This document shows, piece by piece, positions 44,192-53,599 of a stretch of 64,000 nucleotides of DNA (positions are counted from its first letter, which is position 1; each line of letters begins with the position of its first letter). The notes below the pieces were generated by a model. It saw nothing but the letters and a program-made list of their open reading frames with translations. It did not search any database and was not told the DNA's origin. The position numbers and the translations under genes are program-made. Source of the stretch: Rhodoferax lacus (GTDB lineage: Bacteria > Pseudomonadota > Gammaproteobacteria > Burkholderiales > Burkholderiaceae_C); contig NZ_QFZK01000003.1 in the NCBI RefSeq assembly GCF_003415675.1, forward strand, positions 124,001 through 188,000. Direction: 5' to 3'.

Positions 44192-45310
44192 TTAGATGGA
44201 GCCGATCACGCCTTCGACCAGGTAGTTCATCTTCTCCAGCTCGATGTCGGTCTGCGCAAAGGTCTTGCCTGCGGGCACCACGATGTTGCCCTTGTTGTCT
44301 TTGAGCGGGCCCTTGAAGATGTCGAACTTGCCGGCAACCATCTTGGCCTTCACGTCGTCGGCCTGCTTCTTGGCGGCGTCCGTCACCATGGCGCCATAAG
44401 GCGACATCTTCACGTAGCCTTCCTTCAGGCCGCCGCGGATGAAATTGGGGTGCGGCTTGCCACTTTGTGCGGCTTCGATCACGGCCTTGTAGGCGGTGAG
44501 CCAGTTCCATTCGGCTCCGGTCAGGTAGGCGTTGGGGGCTAGCTTGGCCTGGCTTGCGTGGTAGCCGCAGACCATCTTGCCGCGCTTGGCCGCGGTTTCC
44601 ACAATCACCTTGGGGCCGTCCACGTGCATGGTGATCACGTCCACGCCCTGGTCGCACAGGCTGTTGGTGGCCTCGGCTTCTTTGACGGCGATGGACCAGT
44701 CACCGGTGAAGATCACCGAGCAGGTGATGCCGGGCTTGACCGAGCGCGCGCCCATCAAAAAGGAGTTGATGTTGCGCAGCACCTGGGGGATGGGCTTGGC
44801 CGCCACAAAGCCGATCTTGCCGCTCTTGCTCATGTGGCCGGCGATCACGCCGTTGAGGTACTGGCACTCGTCGATGTAGCCAAAGTAGCTGCCCACGTTC
44901 TTGGGGTGCTTGCCCTCGGTCCACATGCCGCCGCAGTGGGCAAAGCGCACGTCGGGGTATTTGCCGGCCAGGGCCAGGATGTGGGGGTCAAAGTAGCCGA
45001 AGCTGGAGGGGAAGAGCACGCTGGCACCGTCCTGCGCAATCATGCCGGCCATGGACTTTTGCACGGCGGCGGTTTCGGGCACGTTCTCTTCTTCCACCAC
45101 CTTCACGCCCGGCATTTTCTTGATGGCAGCAGCGGCTTCGGCCTGGGCCTGGTTGTAGCCGTAGTCGTCCTTGGCACCCACATAGATGCAACCCACGGTG
45201 ATGGGCTTCTGGGCCAGCGCCAGGGTGCTCCAGGAGCCCAGCGTGCTGGCGGCGCCCAGTGCGGCGATGGTCTTGATGGAATCTCGGCGGTTGGGGTTCT
45301 GCAGTGTCAT
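44192..45310 (-). CDS. BMP-family ABC substrate-binding protein
   Basis: 372 residues from ATG 45310 with AGGAAC upstream. The signal peptide has a twin arginine followed by a hydrophobic stretch (NRRDSIKTIAALGAAS) and a SxALA-type cleavage site, so Tat export is possible. Mature protein: ITVGCIYVGAKDDYGYNQAQ, FGYFDPHILALAGKYPDVRF, GSYFGYIDECQYLNGVIAGHMS, typical of BMP/Med proteins that bind nucleosides or purine-like compounds. Given the neighbours, biuret, triuret or another amide is a likely ligand. A palindrome at 45374 sits 64 bp upstream. Confidence 0.9.
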   Translation of the reverse strand: MTLQNPNRRDSIKTIAALGAASTLGSWSTLALAQKPITVGCIYVGAKDDYGYNQAQAEAAAAIKKMPGVKVVEEENVPETAAVQKSMAGMIAQDGASVLFPSSFGYFDPHILALAGKYPDVRFAHCGGMWTEGKHPKNVGSYFGYIDECQYLNGVIAGHMSKSGKIGFVAAKPIPQVLRNINSFLMGARSVKPGITCSVIFTGDWSIAVKEAEATNSLCDQGVDVITMHVDGPKVIVETAAKRGKMVCGYHASQAKLAPNAYLTGAEWNWLTAYKAVIEAAQSGKPHPNFIRGGLKEGYVKMSPYGAMVTDAAKKQADDVKAKMVAGKFDIFKGPLKDNKGNIVVPAGKTFAQTDIELEKMNYLVEGVIGSI

Positions 45311-45370
45311 GGTCTGGGTTCCTGGTGGCGGGTTGAGGGAGGTCCAAAACAGTGCGGAAAATCCACGACT

Positions 45371-45387
45371 ATTCTTGGATACAAGAT
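45371..45387. promoter_or_regulatory. Palindromic operator upstream of the ABC importer operon
   Basis: Core CTTGGATACAAG (45374-45385), arms CTTG/CAAG with four bases between. The flanked 17-mer read on the minus strand is identical in 16 of 17 positions to the one at 48777-48793. The arrangement resembles FadR-type GntR operators (TTGTATxCAA). It sits about 64 bp before the binding-protein ATG. Confidence 0.6.
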
Positions 45388-45425
45388 GGTGTGCAAATTC
45401 TGTGCCGGTTTTTTCGGCGGCGGTT

Positions 45426-45809
45426 TCAGGGCGCGGCTTCGAGCAGGCTGACATGGGCACTGACCACCTTCCAGCCTGCGGGCGTGCGCATCCAGGTCTG
45501 GCTTTGGCGGCCGCTGCGGCTGGCACCTGTGCGCTGGAATTCGATGTTCACCGTGGCAAAGTCATGCCCGTAAGTGGTGATGCAGGTGCGCAAAACAGTG
45601 CGCGCCAGGCCGGTGGATGGGCGCGCCGCGCGAAAGGCCTGGATGGCCGCATAGCCGTACAGGTTCTCGCCCACGCCATAGCGCAGCGTGTGCTCGCTGT
45701 TCCAGAACAGCGTGTCCAGCACGGCCACATCGTTGCCCACCAGGGCGGCCTCGTACTGGTCGCTGATGGACTGCAGCTCTTGCAGCACGTGGGGGATATT
45801 GATGTCCAT
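45426..45809 (-). CDS. atzH: AtzH-like protein (DUF3225, SnoaL-type fold)
   Basis: 127-residue cystatin/NTF2-like protein: [29 protein letters not shown], then [38 protein letters not shown], matching the DUF3225/AtzH pattern. In the cyanuric acid pathway AtzH deaminates 1,3-dicarboxyurea to allophanate. The gene begins one base after the AtzE-like stop. Family identity is good; the reaction is inferred from context. Confidence 0.85.
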   Translation of the reverse strand: MDINIPHVLQELQSISDQYEAALVGNDVAVLDTLFWNSEHTLRYGVGENLYGYAAIQAFRAARPSTGLARTVLRTCITTYGHDFATVNIEFQRTGASRSGRQSQTWMRTPAGWKVVSAHVSLLEAAP

Positions 45810-45810
45810 G

Positions 45811-47208
45811 TCAGAGCTTCACGGTTTTGAGGTGTGCAATGCCTGCGTCCTGCAGGCTCTGGGCGGCGCGCAGGGCCAGGTCTTCGCGCCAAGGGGCGGC
45901 AATCAGCTGCACGCCGATGGGCATGCCGCCAGTGCCGCTGGGCCACAGCGGCGCCGTCACCACCGGGCAGCCGGAAAACGAGATGGGCTGCGACAGCAGG
46001 CCAATTGACGGGCGACAGGGCATCTGCTGCCCGTTGATGTCCAGCCACTCTGCACCCAGGAGCGGCGCGCTCAAGGGTGTAGCCGGGGCGACCAGCACAT
46101 CCCAGTCCTTGAAGAGCGCCAGCACGCGTTCGCGGTAGATGCGGCGGAATTGTTGGGCGCGCAGGTACCAGGCAGTGGGCTGCAGGGCACCGGCCAGAAA
46201 GCGGTCCACCGACAGCGGCTCAAAGTCGTCCAGGCGGGTTTTCAGATCCGCCAGGTGCAGGCGCCCGCCTTCGCTGGCGGTGATGATGAAGGCGGCCGCG
46301 CGCGCCAGTGCGGCGTCCGGCCAGAGTGCTATTTCCGGGGTGTTGAGCGTGCGTGCGGCGGTGGTTGCGGCCTCGGTGGCAGATGGCGTGGCCAGCTCTT
46401 CAAAGTAGCCGCCCAGGCGCGCGATGCGCAGGCCCTGGCTGCCCCGGCCCAGCATTTGGCCCACGGGCTGCACGCGCAGCGCGTGGCAGCCGGGGTCTTG
46501 GGAGTCGGGCATCTGGAGGGCGTCATAGGCCAGGGCCAGGCCCTCCACCGAATCGGCCAGCGGGCCCAGGTGGTCAATGCTGTGCACAAAGGGGTAGCTG
46601 CCCCGGCGCGAGAGGCGTCCGAACGTGGGCTTGAGGCCCCACACGCCGCAAAATGAAGCTGGTACACGGATGGAGCCATTGGTGTCGGAGGCCAGGGCAA
46701 TCGGCACCTGGCCTGCGGCCACGGCCGCCCCCGAGCCGCCCGAGGAACCACCGGCCGTGCACGCCAGCTTGTGCGGGTTGTGGCTGGGGCCGTAGTGGGA
46801 GTTTTCGGTGGTGAAGCCGTAGGCGTACTCATCCATATTGAGCGTGCCCACCAGCACGGCACCGGCCTTCTGCATTTGCGTGATCAATGCCGCATCGGCC
46901 TGTGCAGGCGGCATGCCCTGGTTGACCTTGGAGCCGGCCAGGGTGACCAGGCCTTCCACATCAAACAGGTTCTTCACGGCATAGGGCACTCCGGCCAGGG
47001 AGGGCAGGACGGCGCCCGACTGGCGCAGGGCGTCCACCGCATCGGCCTCGCGCCGTGCACGCGCATGGGTGTGGTCGATGAAGGCGTTGACCTGGGGGTT
47101 GGTGGCTTCAATGGTTTGCAGCGTGGCCTCCAGCACCTCGCGTGCACTGCGCTCGCCGCTGGCAATGGCGCGTGCCAGTTGCACGGTGGTGGGGGTGGCT
47201 GCGCTCAT
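45811..47208 (-). CDS. atzE: AtzE-like amidase (1-carboxybiuret hydrolase subunit)
   Basis: 465-residue amidase-signature protein from ATG 47208, overlapping the AtzG-like stop (ATGA). The Ser-cisSer-Lys triad is Lys79 (PYAVKNLF), Ser155 (TAGGSSGGS) and Ser179 (DTNGSIRVP). AtzE with the small subunit AtzG hydrolyses 1-carboxybiuret to 1,3-dicarboxyurea. Plain Asp/Glu-tRNA amidotransferase GatA is unlikely because an AtzG-like partner, not GatC/GatB, is adjacent. Confidence 0.88.
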   Translation of the reverse strand: MSAATPTTVQLARAIASGERSAREVLEATLQTIEATNPQVNAFIDHTHARARREADAVDALRQSGAVLPSLAGVPYAVKNLFDVEGLVTLAGSKVNQGMPPAQADAALITQMQKAGAVLVGTLNMDEYAYGFTTENSHYGPSHNPHKLACTAGGSSGGSGAAVAAGQVPIALASDTNGSIRVPASFCGVWGLKPTFGRLSRRGSYPFVHSIDHLGPLADSVEGLALAYDALQMPDSQDPGCHALRVQPVGQMLGRGSQGLRIARLGGYFEELATPSATEAATTAARTLNTPEIALWPDAALARAAAFIITASEGGRLHLADLKTRLDDFEPLSVDRFLAGALQPTAWYLRAQQFRRIYRERVLALFKDWDVLVAPATPLSAPLLGAEWLDINGQQMPCRPSIGLLSQPISFSGCPVVTAPLWPSGTGGMPIGVQLIAAPWREDLALRAAQSLQDAGIAHLKTVKL

Positions 47209-47432
47209 GGGGCGCTCCGGTAGTCGCTGTCGCGCAGCGCAGGAAATTCGGCCGGGCAAAAGATCTCGCTGGGCTCTTCCTGGAGTGCCATGGGGAAGGC
47301 TTCGAGCTGGCGCGCCAGCAGCAGGGTGCGGCCCAAATGACCGGCTACCGCGTGCGCTCGCGCGTCGTCCAGCGGCAGTTGCAAAAGCGTCGCGGCAGCT
47401 TTCACATAGGCCAAAACATCGGCGTCGTTCAT
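47205..47432 (-). CDS. atzG: AtzG-like small subunit (DUF4089)
   Basis: 75-residue helical protein: NDADVLAYVKAAATLLQL and GHLGRTLLLARQLEAFPM, as in DUF4089/AtzG, a GatC-like partner that stabilises AtzE. Four-base overlaps with the genes on both sides imply equal production with AtzE. Confidence 0.85.
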   Translation of the reverse strand: MNDADVLAYVKAAATLLQLPLDDARAHAVAGHLGRTLLLARQLEAFPMALQEEPSEIFCPAEFPALRDSDYRSAP

Positions 47433-48763
47433 GCGGGGCTCCAGGGCGTGGTGTCGATATGGGGGATGGTGGTGGGTGCGGGCAGCGGCGTGGCCAGTGC
47501 GCCTTGCAGCATGCCCGTGGCATGGTGGTAGCGCTGACCCAGTTCGGCCAGCTGCCAGTCACTGGCGCAGGGGCCCACCAGGGTGATGCCAAAGGGCAGG
47601 CCGTCGGGGCGGATTTCGCTGGGCACCGACAGCGCCGCATAGTCCAGCAGGTTGACGAAGTTGGTGTAAGTGCCCAGGTTGCGGTTCAGGGCCACCGGGT
47701 CGGCCTGCATCTGCTCTATGGTGTAGTGCGTAGGGGCGGTGGGCAGCAGCAGCACATCGATATCGGTCCACATGGTGTGGGCCTGCTGGCCCAGGGACTG
47801 CAACTGCGCCTGCGCCTGAAATACGTCGGCCGCGCTGTACTGGCGGCCGCTGGCAATGATGCTGCGCACCGGCTCCATCACTTCCTTTTCATGTGCGTCG
47901 AAAAAGCTGCGGATGGCGGCGTAGCGTTCGGCCACGAGGGCGCTTTCATAGAGCAGGGCGGCGGCCTGGGCCAGCGGGGCATAAGCCACAGTCACCGGCC
48001 TGCCGCCCAGAGCCTGCAACTGGCGCACGGCGCGGGCAAAGGCCTGCTCGGCCAGTGCGTCGCCAAAGAACTGCAGCACATCGGGCACGCCAAAGGCAAA
48101 GGCCTCTGGGAAGGGCCTGCTCAAGAGCCGCAGGACGCGTGAATAGGGGTCTTTGGCATCATGCCCCATGGCCACAGCCAGTACCTCTGCGGCCAGGCCC
48201 ACGCTGCGCGCAAAGATGGACACGCAGTCCGCACTCTGCGCCGCAGGCAGCACGCCCCGGGTGCTGATCAGCCCCTTGCTGGGCTTGAGGCCGACGATGT
48301 TGTTCAGGCCCGCCGGCACCCGGCCCGAACCGGCCGTGTCGGTGCCCAGCGCAAAGTCCACCTGGCCGGTGGCCACCACATAGGCCGAGCCGGAGCTGGA
48401 GCCACCTGATACGTAGTCTGGGTGAAAGGCATTGGGCACCGCGCCATAGGGCGAGCGCGTGCCGTTGAGGCCACAGGCAAACTGGTCCAGGTTGGTCTTG
48501 CCCAGAACCTGTGCACCGGCCTGCTGCAGCCGTGTGACCACGGTGGCACTCTCCTGGGGCAGGTGCGCAAAGGCCGGACAGGCCGCCGTGGTGGGCAGGC
48601 CGGCCACGTCGATGTTGTCCTTGACGGCAAAGGTCAGGCCGCTCAGCGGTCCCTGCGCCACCAGGGGTGCGCTCGCCTGCACGCGGCTGATCCAGGCATG
48701 GGCGGCCAGATCGGCGGGGGCTTGCTGGGCAGTCGAGATGGCGGTCGAGAGGGCTTGCACCAT
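47429..48763 (-). CDS. atzF: Allophanate hydrolase-like amidase, short form
   Basis: 444 residues from ATG 48763. The amidase domain is that of allophanate hydrolase: LSGLTFAVKDNIDVAGLPTT with Lys48, YVSGGSSSGSAYVVA with Ser122, and GTDTAGSGRVP with Ser146, then NNIVGLKPSKG. Known AtzF/DUR1-type enzymes are about 600 residues and carry a C-terminal domain of about 150; this one ends after the amidase domain. The amidase domain alone is the part that deaminates allophanate. First gene of the atz-like half, 16 bp after a palindrome. Confidence 0.83.
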   Translation of the reverse strand: MVQALSTAISTAQQAPADLAAHAWISRVQASAPLVAQGPLSGLTFAVKDNIDVAGLPTTAACPAFAHLPQESATVVTRLQQAGAQVLGKTNLDQFACGLNGTRSPYGAVPNAFHPDYVSGGSSSGSAYVVATGQVDFALGTDTAGSGRVPAGLNNIVGLKPSKGLISTRGVLPAAQSADCVSIFARSVGLAAEVLAVAMGHDAKDPYSRVLRLLSRPFPEAFAFGVPDVLQFFGDALAEQAFARAVRQLQALGGRPVTVAYAPLAQAAALLYESALVAERYAAIRSFFDAHEKEVMEPVRSIIASGRQYSAADVFQAQAQLQSLGQQAHTMWTDIDVLLLPTAPTHYTIEQMQADPVALNRNLGTYTNFVNLLDYAALSVPSEIRPDGLPFGITLVGPCASDWQLAELGQRYHHATGMLQGALATPLPAPTTIPHIDTTPWSPA

Positions 48764-48776
48764 ATTCAGGCATCCA

Positions 48777-48793
48777 ATCTTGTATCCAAGGAT
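48777..48793. promoter_or_regulatory. Palindromic operator upstream of the atz-like genes
   Basis: Core CTTGTATCCAAG (48779-48790), the exact reverse complement of the core at 45374-45385. It begins 16 bp upstream of the AtzF-like ATG, close enough to block transcription or the start region. Proposed binding site of the GntR protein encoded at 38330. Confidence 0.6.
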
Positions 48794-48847
48794 GCGATGC
48801 AAGAGCTATGCCACAGGCCTCGCGTACATCGCTTACACTGCGCGTGC

Positions 48848-48940
48848 TTGTCGGGGCGCCCAAGACGAAAGTCGGGGCTGAGACCACTGTTTTTGTGGAA
48901 CCCGCTGAACCTGATCGGGGTCATTCCCGCGTAGGGAACA
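48848..48940 (+). promoter_or_regulatory. TPP riboswitch (thi box)
   Basis: Leader of the thiOSGE operon with the conserved GGGGCTGAGA, CCGCTGAACCTGATC and CCCGCGTAGGGAA blocks in correct order. The terminal TAGGGAA also supplies the Shine-Dalgarno sequence for the thiO TTG start ten bases on. Closing the final helix on TPP binding would hide it, so translational control is likely. Confidence 0.95.
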
Positions 48941-48947
48941 ACGCAAC

Positions 48948-50192
48948 TTGGCACCGGCCCATTCCTGGCGTTTGACGCACAGCACCACCGGTCGCCCAGG
49001 CAGGCTCCACCTTGATCCGGAGATCGCCTTGCACCCAAACGCTTCAGCTACCCAAGCCCCGCAACGCACCTTTGCGGGTCCGCGCACGCCGGTAGCAGGC
49101 GCGGCCTTGGGTGGGCTGCACGTGGCCATTGCCGGTGCCGGTCTGGCCGGGCGCCTGCTGGCCTGGCGCCTGCTGCGCGCGGGCTGCCGCGTCACCTTGC
49201 TGGATGTGCGCAGCCGCGCGGCGCAGGACACAGCGTCCATGGTGGCTGCAGCCATGCTCTCGCCGTTGGCAGAGCTGGCCGTGTCGGACGCCGTGGTGTT
49301 TGAACTGGGCCAGCGCTCCATGGCGCTGTGGCCGCAGTGGATTGAAGAGCTGCAGGCCAGCAGCCCGGCTGCTGCGGCGTCACCGGTGTATTACCGCCAG
49401 CAGGGCTCGCTGGTGGTGGCCCACGCGCCGGACCAGAGTTCGCTGGCCCACTTCACGCGGCTGTTGCAGCACAAGCTGCCGGCGGCCTTCCAGCAGCAGG
49501 TGCAAAGCCTGGACGCAGCACAACTGGCCACGCTGGAGCCCGCCCTGGCCGGGCGCTTTGGCCATGGCCTGCATTTGCAGGGCGAAGGCCAGCTGGCCAA
49601 CGACCAGTGGATGGTGGCGCTGGCACACGCGCTGGACCGCTTGGGCGTGGTGTGGCATGAGGGCGTGACTGTGCACACCCTGCAGGCCAACCGACTGCTT
49701 GCCACCCGTGGCCCAGAGGCATTGGAGATTGCGGCGGACTTGGTGGTGGACGCCCGCGGCGTAGGCAGCAAGCCGCTGCTAGGCGAACTGCGGGGCGTGC
49801 GCGGCGAGGTGTTGCGCGTCGAATGCCGTGGCGTCGTACTGCAGCGCCCGGTGCGCCTGATGCACCCGCGCTACCAGCTGTATGTGGTGCCGCGCCCCGA
49901 CAACGTCTTTGTGGTGGGGGCCACGGAACTGGAGTCCGAGGACAGCGGCCCCATCACGCTGCGCTCCATGCTGGAGCTGGGCAGCGCCCTCTACAGCCTG
50001 CACCCCGCCTTCGGCGAAGCCCGTGTGCTGCAGGCCTCTGCCGCCCTGCGCCCGGCCCTGGACAACGACCAACCCGCCTGCACCCTGCGAGACGGTGTCT
50101 GGCACATCAACGGCCTGTACCGCCACGGCTACCTGTGCGCACCGGCCCTGGTGGAATCTTTGATGCACACACTGGAGAAACTGAGTCCATGA
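48948..50192 (+). CDS. thiO: Glycine oxidase ThiO
   Basis: FAD-dependent amine oxidase making the iminoglycine needed for the thiazole ring of thiamine. The TTG at 48948 is supported by AGGGA in the riboswitch 3' end; 414 residues result, with a head of about 55 residues before the FAD motif VAIAGAGLAGRLLAWRLL. The C-terminal part has RPVRLMHPRYQLYVVPRP and GLYRHGYLCAPALVE, typical of ThiO. A later start nearer the FAD motif cannot be excluded. It overlaps thiS by four bases. Confidence 0.9.
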   Translation: MAPAHSWRLTHSTTGRPGRLHLDPEIALHPNASATQAPQRTFAGPRTPVAGAALGGLHVAIAGAGLAGRLLAWRLLRAGCRVTLLDVRSRAAQDTASMVAAAMLSPLAELAVSDAVVFELGQRSMALWPQWIEELQASSPAAAASPVYYRQQGSLVVAHAPDQSSLAHFTRLLQHKLPAAFQQQVQSLDAAQLATLEPALAGRFGHGLHLQGEGQLANDQWMVALAHALDRLGVVWHEGVTVHTLQANRLLATRGPEALEIAADLVVDARGVGSKPLLGELRGVRGEVLRVECRGVVLQRPVRLMHPRYQLYVVPRPDNVFVVGATELESEDSGPITLRSMLELGSALYSLHPAFGEARVLQASAALRPALDNDQPACTLRDGVWHINGLYRHGYLCAPALVESLMHTLEKLSP

Positions 50193-50398
50193 ACCCCCAT
50201 GACATCTACGTCAACGGCGCACCGGTGCAAACCCGGGCTGCCCATTTGCAGGCCTTGTTGCAAGAGCGCGGCCACCAGCTCAATGCTGCCTTTGCCTGCG
50301 CCATCAACAACACCTTCGTGCCGCGCACGCAGTGGGCCCAGCGCGCCCTGCAGAGCGGCGACCGGGTGGATGTGATCGCACCCATCACCGGAGGCTGA
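50189..50398 (+). CDS. thiS: Sulphur carrier protein ThiS
   Basis: 69-residue ubiquitin-like protein with the start NGAPVQT and terminal [10 protein letters not shown]. The Gly-Gly end is thiocarboxylated before sulphur transfer to the thiazole. ATG overlaps the thiO stop; thiG starts one base after the stop. Order and overlaps are those of a thiOSGE operon. Confidence 0.95.
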   Translation: MNPHDIYVNGAPVQTRAAHLQALLQERGHQLNAAFACAINNTFVPRTQWAQRALQSGDRVDVIAPITGG

Positions 50399-50399
50399 C

Positions 50400-51233
50400 A
50401 TGCAAACTCCCTCGACACCAGCGGCCGACACCTTGAACCCTGTGGCCACCGGCCCCTGGACGGTGGGTGGCGTCACCCTCAGCAGCCGCATGCTGCTGGG
50501 CACTTCCCACTACCCCTCGCTGCAGGTGCTCAGCGAGGCAGTGGCCGCCAGCGGCACCGAGGTGCTGACCGTGGGCCTGCGCCGGCTGCAGCCCGAGAGC
50601 GGTGGCGGCAACCACTTCTGGCAGCGCGTGCAATCGCTGGGCTGCCACGTGTTGCCCAACACCGCCGGTTGCCACAGCGCCGACGAGGCCGTCACGCTGG
50701 CCCAGATGGCGCGCGAGATTTTTGGCACGCCCTGGATCAAGCTCGAAGTCATTGGCGATGACTACACCCTGCAGCCCGATCTGGCGGCCACGCTGGACGC
50801 CGCCACGCGTCTGGTGCGCGAAGGCTTTGCCGTTTTTGCCTACACCACCGATGACCTGGTCACGGCGCAGCGCCTGCATGGCGCGGGCTGCGCTGCTGTC
50901 ATGCCCTGGGCCGCGCCGATTGGCAGCGGCCGTGGCCCCATGAACCCCTATGCGCTGGAGACTTTGCGCAGGCGCCTGCCCGATGCTGTGCTGGTGGTGG
51001 ACGCCGGTCTGGGCCGCCCATCGCACGCCACGCAGGTGATGGAGTTCGGCTTTGATGCGGTGCTGCTCAATACCGCCGTGGCACAGGCCGGTGACCCGGT
51101 GCGCATGGCGCGTGCCTTTGCAGAGGGCGTATCCGCCGGCCGCAACGCATATCTCTCCACACCCATGCCCGAGCGCAGTTCCGCCCAGGCATCCACCCCC
51201 ACCGTAGGCATGCCCTTCTGGCATGCGCCCTGA
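50400..51233 (+). CDS. thiG: Thiazole synthase ThiG
   Basis: 277-residue TIM-barrel enzyme that forms thiazole phosphate from deoxyxylulose phosphate, dehydroglycine and ThiS thiocarboxylate. Motifs: [48 protein letters not shown] (reactive Lys), and [13 protein letters not shown]-terminal [14 protein letters not shown]. Full length. Confidence 0.97.
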   Translation: MQTPSTPAADTLNPVATGPWTVGGVTLSSRMLLGTSHYPSLQVLSEAVAASGTEVLTVGLRRLQPESGGGNHFWQRVQSLGCHVLPNTAGCHSADEAVTLAQMAREIFGTPWIKLEVIGDDYTLQPDLAATLDAATRLVREGFAVFAYTTDDLVTAQRLHGAGCAAVMPWAAPIGSGRGPMNPYALETLRRRLPDAVLVVDAGLGRPSHATQVMEFGFDAVLLNTAVAQAGDPVRMARAFAEGVSAGRNAYLSTPMPERSSAQASTPTVGMPFWHAP

Positions 51234-51241
51234 GGAAACCC

Positions 51242-51919
51242 ATGCCGCTCACCACACCCGAAACACCCTTTGCATCCTTGACCGCGCGCCTGGGCTTTTA
51301 CCCGGTGGTGCCTGACGCCACCTGGGTGGCGCAGCTGCTGCAATGGGGCGTGCGCACCGTGCAGCTGCGCTTCAAACCGCTAGACACAGGCGAAGACGCA
51401 GACCACCGGGCGGCGGCCATACAGCAGCAGGTTCGTGCAGCCGTAGCCGCCGGTCGCGCCACGCCCGGAGCGCAGGTTTTCATCAACGACCACTGGCGCG
51501 AGGCCGTGGCCGAGGGCGCCTACGGCGTGCACTTGGGGCAGGAAGATTGGGCCGCCCTGAGCGATGCCGAGCGCGCCACCTTGCGCAGCTCCGGCCTGCG
51601 CCTGGGGCTGAGCACCCACACCCCGCAAGAGCTGTCACTGGCCAGCCTGGCCCAGCCCTCGTACCTGGCCATTGGCCCGGTGTACCCGACCACACTCAAG
51701 GTCATGCCCTATGCCCCGGTGGGTCTGGAGCAGCTGCGGGTGTGGACGCAGGGCGTCAGCCCCTGTCCCGTCGTGGCCATAGGCGGCATATCGCTGGAGC
51801 GCCTGCCCGGCGTGATGGCCTGTGGGGTGAACGGCGTGGCCGTGGTCAGCGCCGTGACGCAGGCCAGCAATCCGCAGGAGGCGGCTCTCTGTGGCTTGCG
51901 CCTGGCAGGCCCGGCCTAG
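51242..51919 (+). CDS. thiE: Thiamine-phosphate synthase ThiE
   Basis: 225-residue TIM-barrel enzyme joining pyrimidine diphosphate and thiazole phosphate. Motifs: FYPVVPD start, [55 protein letters not shown] and VVAIGGIS. Spaced eight bases from thiG. Last gene of the TPP-controlled operon; its stop overlaps that of the convergent chemoreceptor gene. Confidence 0.94.
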   Translation: MPLTTPETPFASLTARLGFYPVVPDATWVAQLLQWGVRTVQLRFKPLDTGEDADHRAAAIQQQVRAAVAAGRATPGAQVFINDHWREAVAEGAYGVHLGQEDWAALSDAERATLRSSGLRLGLSTHTPQELSLASLAQPSYLAIGPVYPTTLKVMPYAPVGLEQLRVWTQGVSPCPVVAIGGISLERLPGVMACGVNGVAVVSAVTQASNPQEAALCGLRLAGPA

Positions 51920-53514
51920 CTGCGCGCTTGCGCGGCCCCGGCCAGTTTGAACACCGACACGGTTTGCACCAACTCCTGCGCCAGGGTGTTGAGGCTGCCG
52001 GCTGCCGCCGCCATTTCTTCCACCAGTGCCGCGTTTTGCTGGGTGGCCTCATCCATTTGCGAAATGGCCTGGCCCACTTGCATGACGCCGCTGGCCTGCT
52101 CGTTGCTGGCGGTGGTGATGGCGGCCATGATGTCGGCCACGCGTTGGATGGAGTCCACCACCTCGGTCATGGTGGCTCCGGCCCGGTCCACCAGTTCGCT
52201 GCCCTGTTCCACCTTGTCCAGGCTGGTCTGGATGAGGGCCTTGATCTCCCGGGCGGCACTGGCACTGCGTCCGGCCAGCGAGCGCACCTCCGAGGCCACC
52301 ACGGCAAAGCCGCGGCCCTGTTCACCGGCACGCGCGGCTTCCACCGCCGCATTGAGCGCCAGGATGTTGGTCTGGAAGGCAATGCCGTCAATCACGCTGA
52401 TGATGGCCGATATCTGGTGGGACGATTCGTTGATGCCGCGCATGGTGGACACCACCTGGCCCACCACGGCGCCACCGCGTTCAGCGACCTGCGTGGCATT
52501 GGCTGCCAGTTGATTGGCTTCGGTGGCCGAAGCGGCGTTTTGCCGCACGGTAGCACCCAGTTGTTCCATGGACGAAGCAGTCTCCTCCAGCGCTGCAGCT
52601 TGCTGCTCGGTGCGGGCCGAAAGGTCGTGGTTGCCCTGCGCAATTTCTGCACTGGCAATCGCAACACCTTCCGAGCCATGGCGTACCTTGGCCACAATCT
52701 GCGACAGGCTGGTTTGCATCAAACCCAGCTGGGCCATCATGCTGTGGTCATCCTGGGGCTTGAGGCGGATAGGGGTGTCGAGTTCTCCTGCGGCTACCCG
52801 CTTGGCCAATTCGGTGGCCTCCGAGGGTTCGGCACCCAGTGAGCTCAGCTGGCTGCGCACGATGGCGCCAATGGCAAAAAACAGCACGATCTGCAGCAAG
52901 CCCTGGCCCAACCACAGCAGCAGGTTGATGTGGCGCAGGCTCTCGCGGTCGGCCTGAATATCCGAGGTGATGCTGACCACGCCCAGCACCGCACCTTCAT
53001 CCACGCCATGGCACTCCAGGCATTTGGAGCCGCGGAAATTTTTGCGGGCGATGTAGGGAATCACGGCGCGCAGGGTGGTGGCACCGGCCTGGCTGTCATC
53101 CATGCGGTAGGCCGTCACGCCGCTGGCCAGCACGCTGCGGTCCATGTCATCCACCGGCGCCTGGTTGGGCAGGCCGGGGCCGAATTCGTCGATCACGCCC
53201 TTGCCGCGCACCACGCGCAACTCCTTGAGTCGTTCGGACTCACCCATTTTGCGGATAAAGAGTTCACGCACCTTGGGGTCGTCAATCACATCGTGGCCTT
53301 CGACTTTGGTGGACATCAGGGTGTTGAGCGCATTGATCACGCCATCGGCCACGGTGGCGGTTCGGTCTTCGGCTGCCCGCAGGGAGCGGTGCTGGATGGC
53401 GTCGGATATCCAGTATTGGGCAGCCAGCAGGATGACCAGCAAAATGCCCTGGATCAGGAGTTGCAGCTTGCGTTGCAGGCCCAGGCCGGACCAGCGTGAG
53501 GAAGAAATGTGCAT
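51916..53514 (-). CDS. Methyl-accepting chemotaxis protein with periplasmic CxxCH haem motif
   Basis: 532 residues. TM helix at about 17-37; periplasmic domain (about 40-195) with CLECH at 165-169, a c-type haem attachment motif, close to the second TM helix (about 196-220). Cytoplasmic part: HAMP-like, then the signalling tip [37 protein letters not shown] with methylation helices. The sensor fits the DUF3365/Tll0287-like haem domains. Redox, oxygen or NO sensing is inferred. No C-terminal CheR pentapeptide. Confidence 0.92.
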   Translation of the reverse strand: MHISSSRWSGLGLQRKLQLLIQGILLVILLAAQYWISDAIQHRSLRAAEDRTATVADGVINALNTLMSTKVEGHDVIDDPKVRELFIRKMGESERLKELRVVRGKGVIDEFGPGLPNQAPVDDMDRSVLASGVTAYRMDDSQAGATTLRAVIPYIARKNFRGSKCLECHGVDEGAVLGVVSITSDIQADRESLRHINLLLWLGQGLLQIVLFFAIGAIVRSQLSSLGAEPSEATELAKRVAAGELDTPIRLKPQDDHSMMAQLGLMQTSLSQIVAKVRHGSEGVAIASAEIAQGNHDLSARTEQQAAALEETASSMEQLGATVRQNAASATEANQLAANATQVAERGGAVVGQVVSTMRGINESSHQISAIISVIDGIAFQTNILALNAAVEAARAGEQGRGFAVVASEVRSLAGRSASAAREIKALIQTSLDKVEQGSELVDRAGATMTEVVDSIQRVADIMAAITTASNEQASGVMQVGQAISQMDEATQQNAALVEEMAAAAGSLNTLAQELVQTVSVFKLAGAAQARS

Positions 53515-53599
53515 GGCTTGATATTGCCGGCTACCTCTGGGATATCGCCGATATGGCGATGTGAATCAACCGGTAAACGCCATGCTAGGCCACACGGCT

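Noticed and set aside
44163-44657. Longer N-terminus of the second ABC permease
   Set aside because: It overlaps the binding-protein gene in another frame and is Arg/Gln-rich, unlike a membrane protein; ATG 44162 fits the family.
53544-53560. Flagellar sigma-28 promoter for the chemoreceptor
   Set aside because: A GGCGATAT-like box exists within a small palindrome, but no TAAA box lies at the needed distance.
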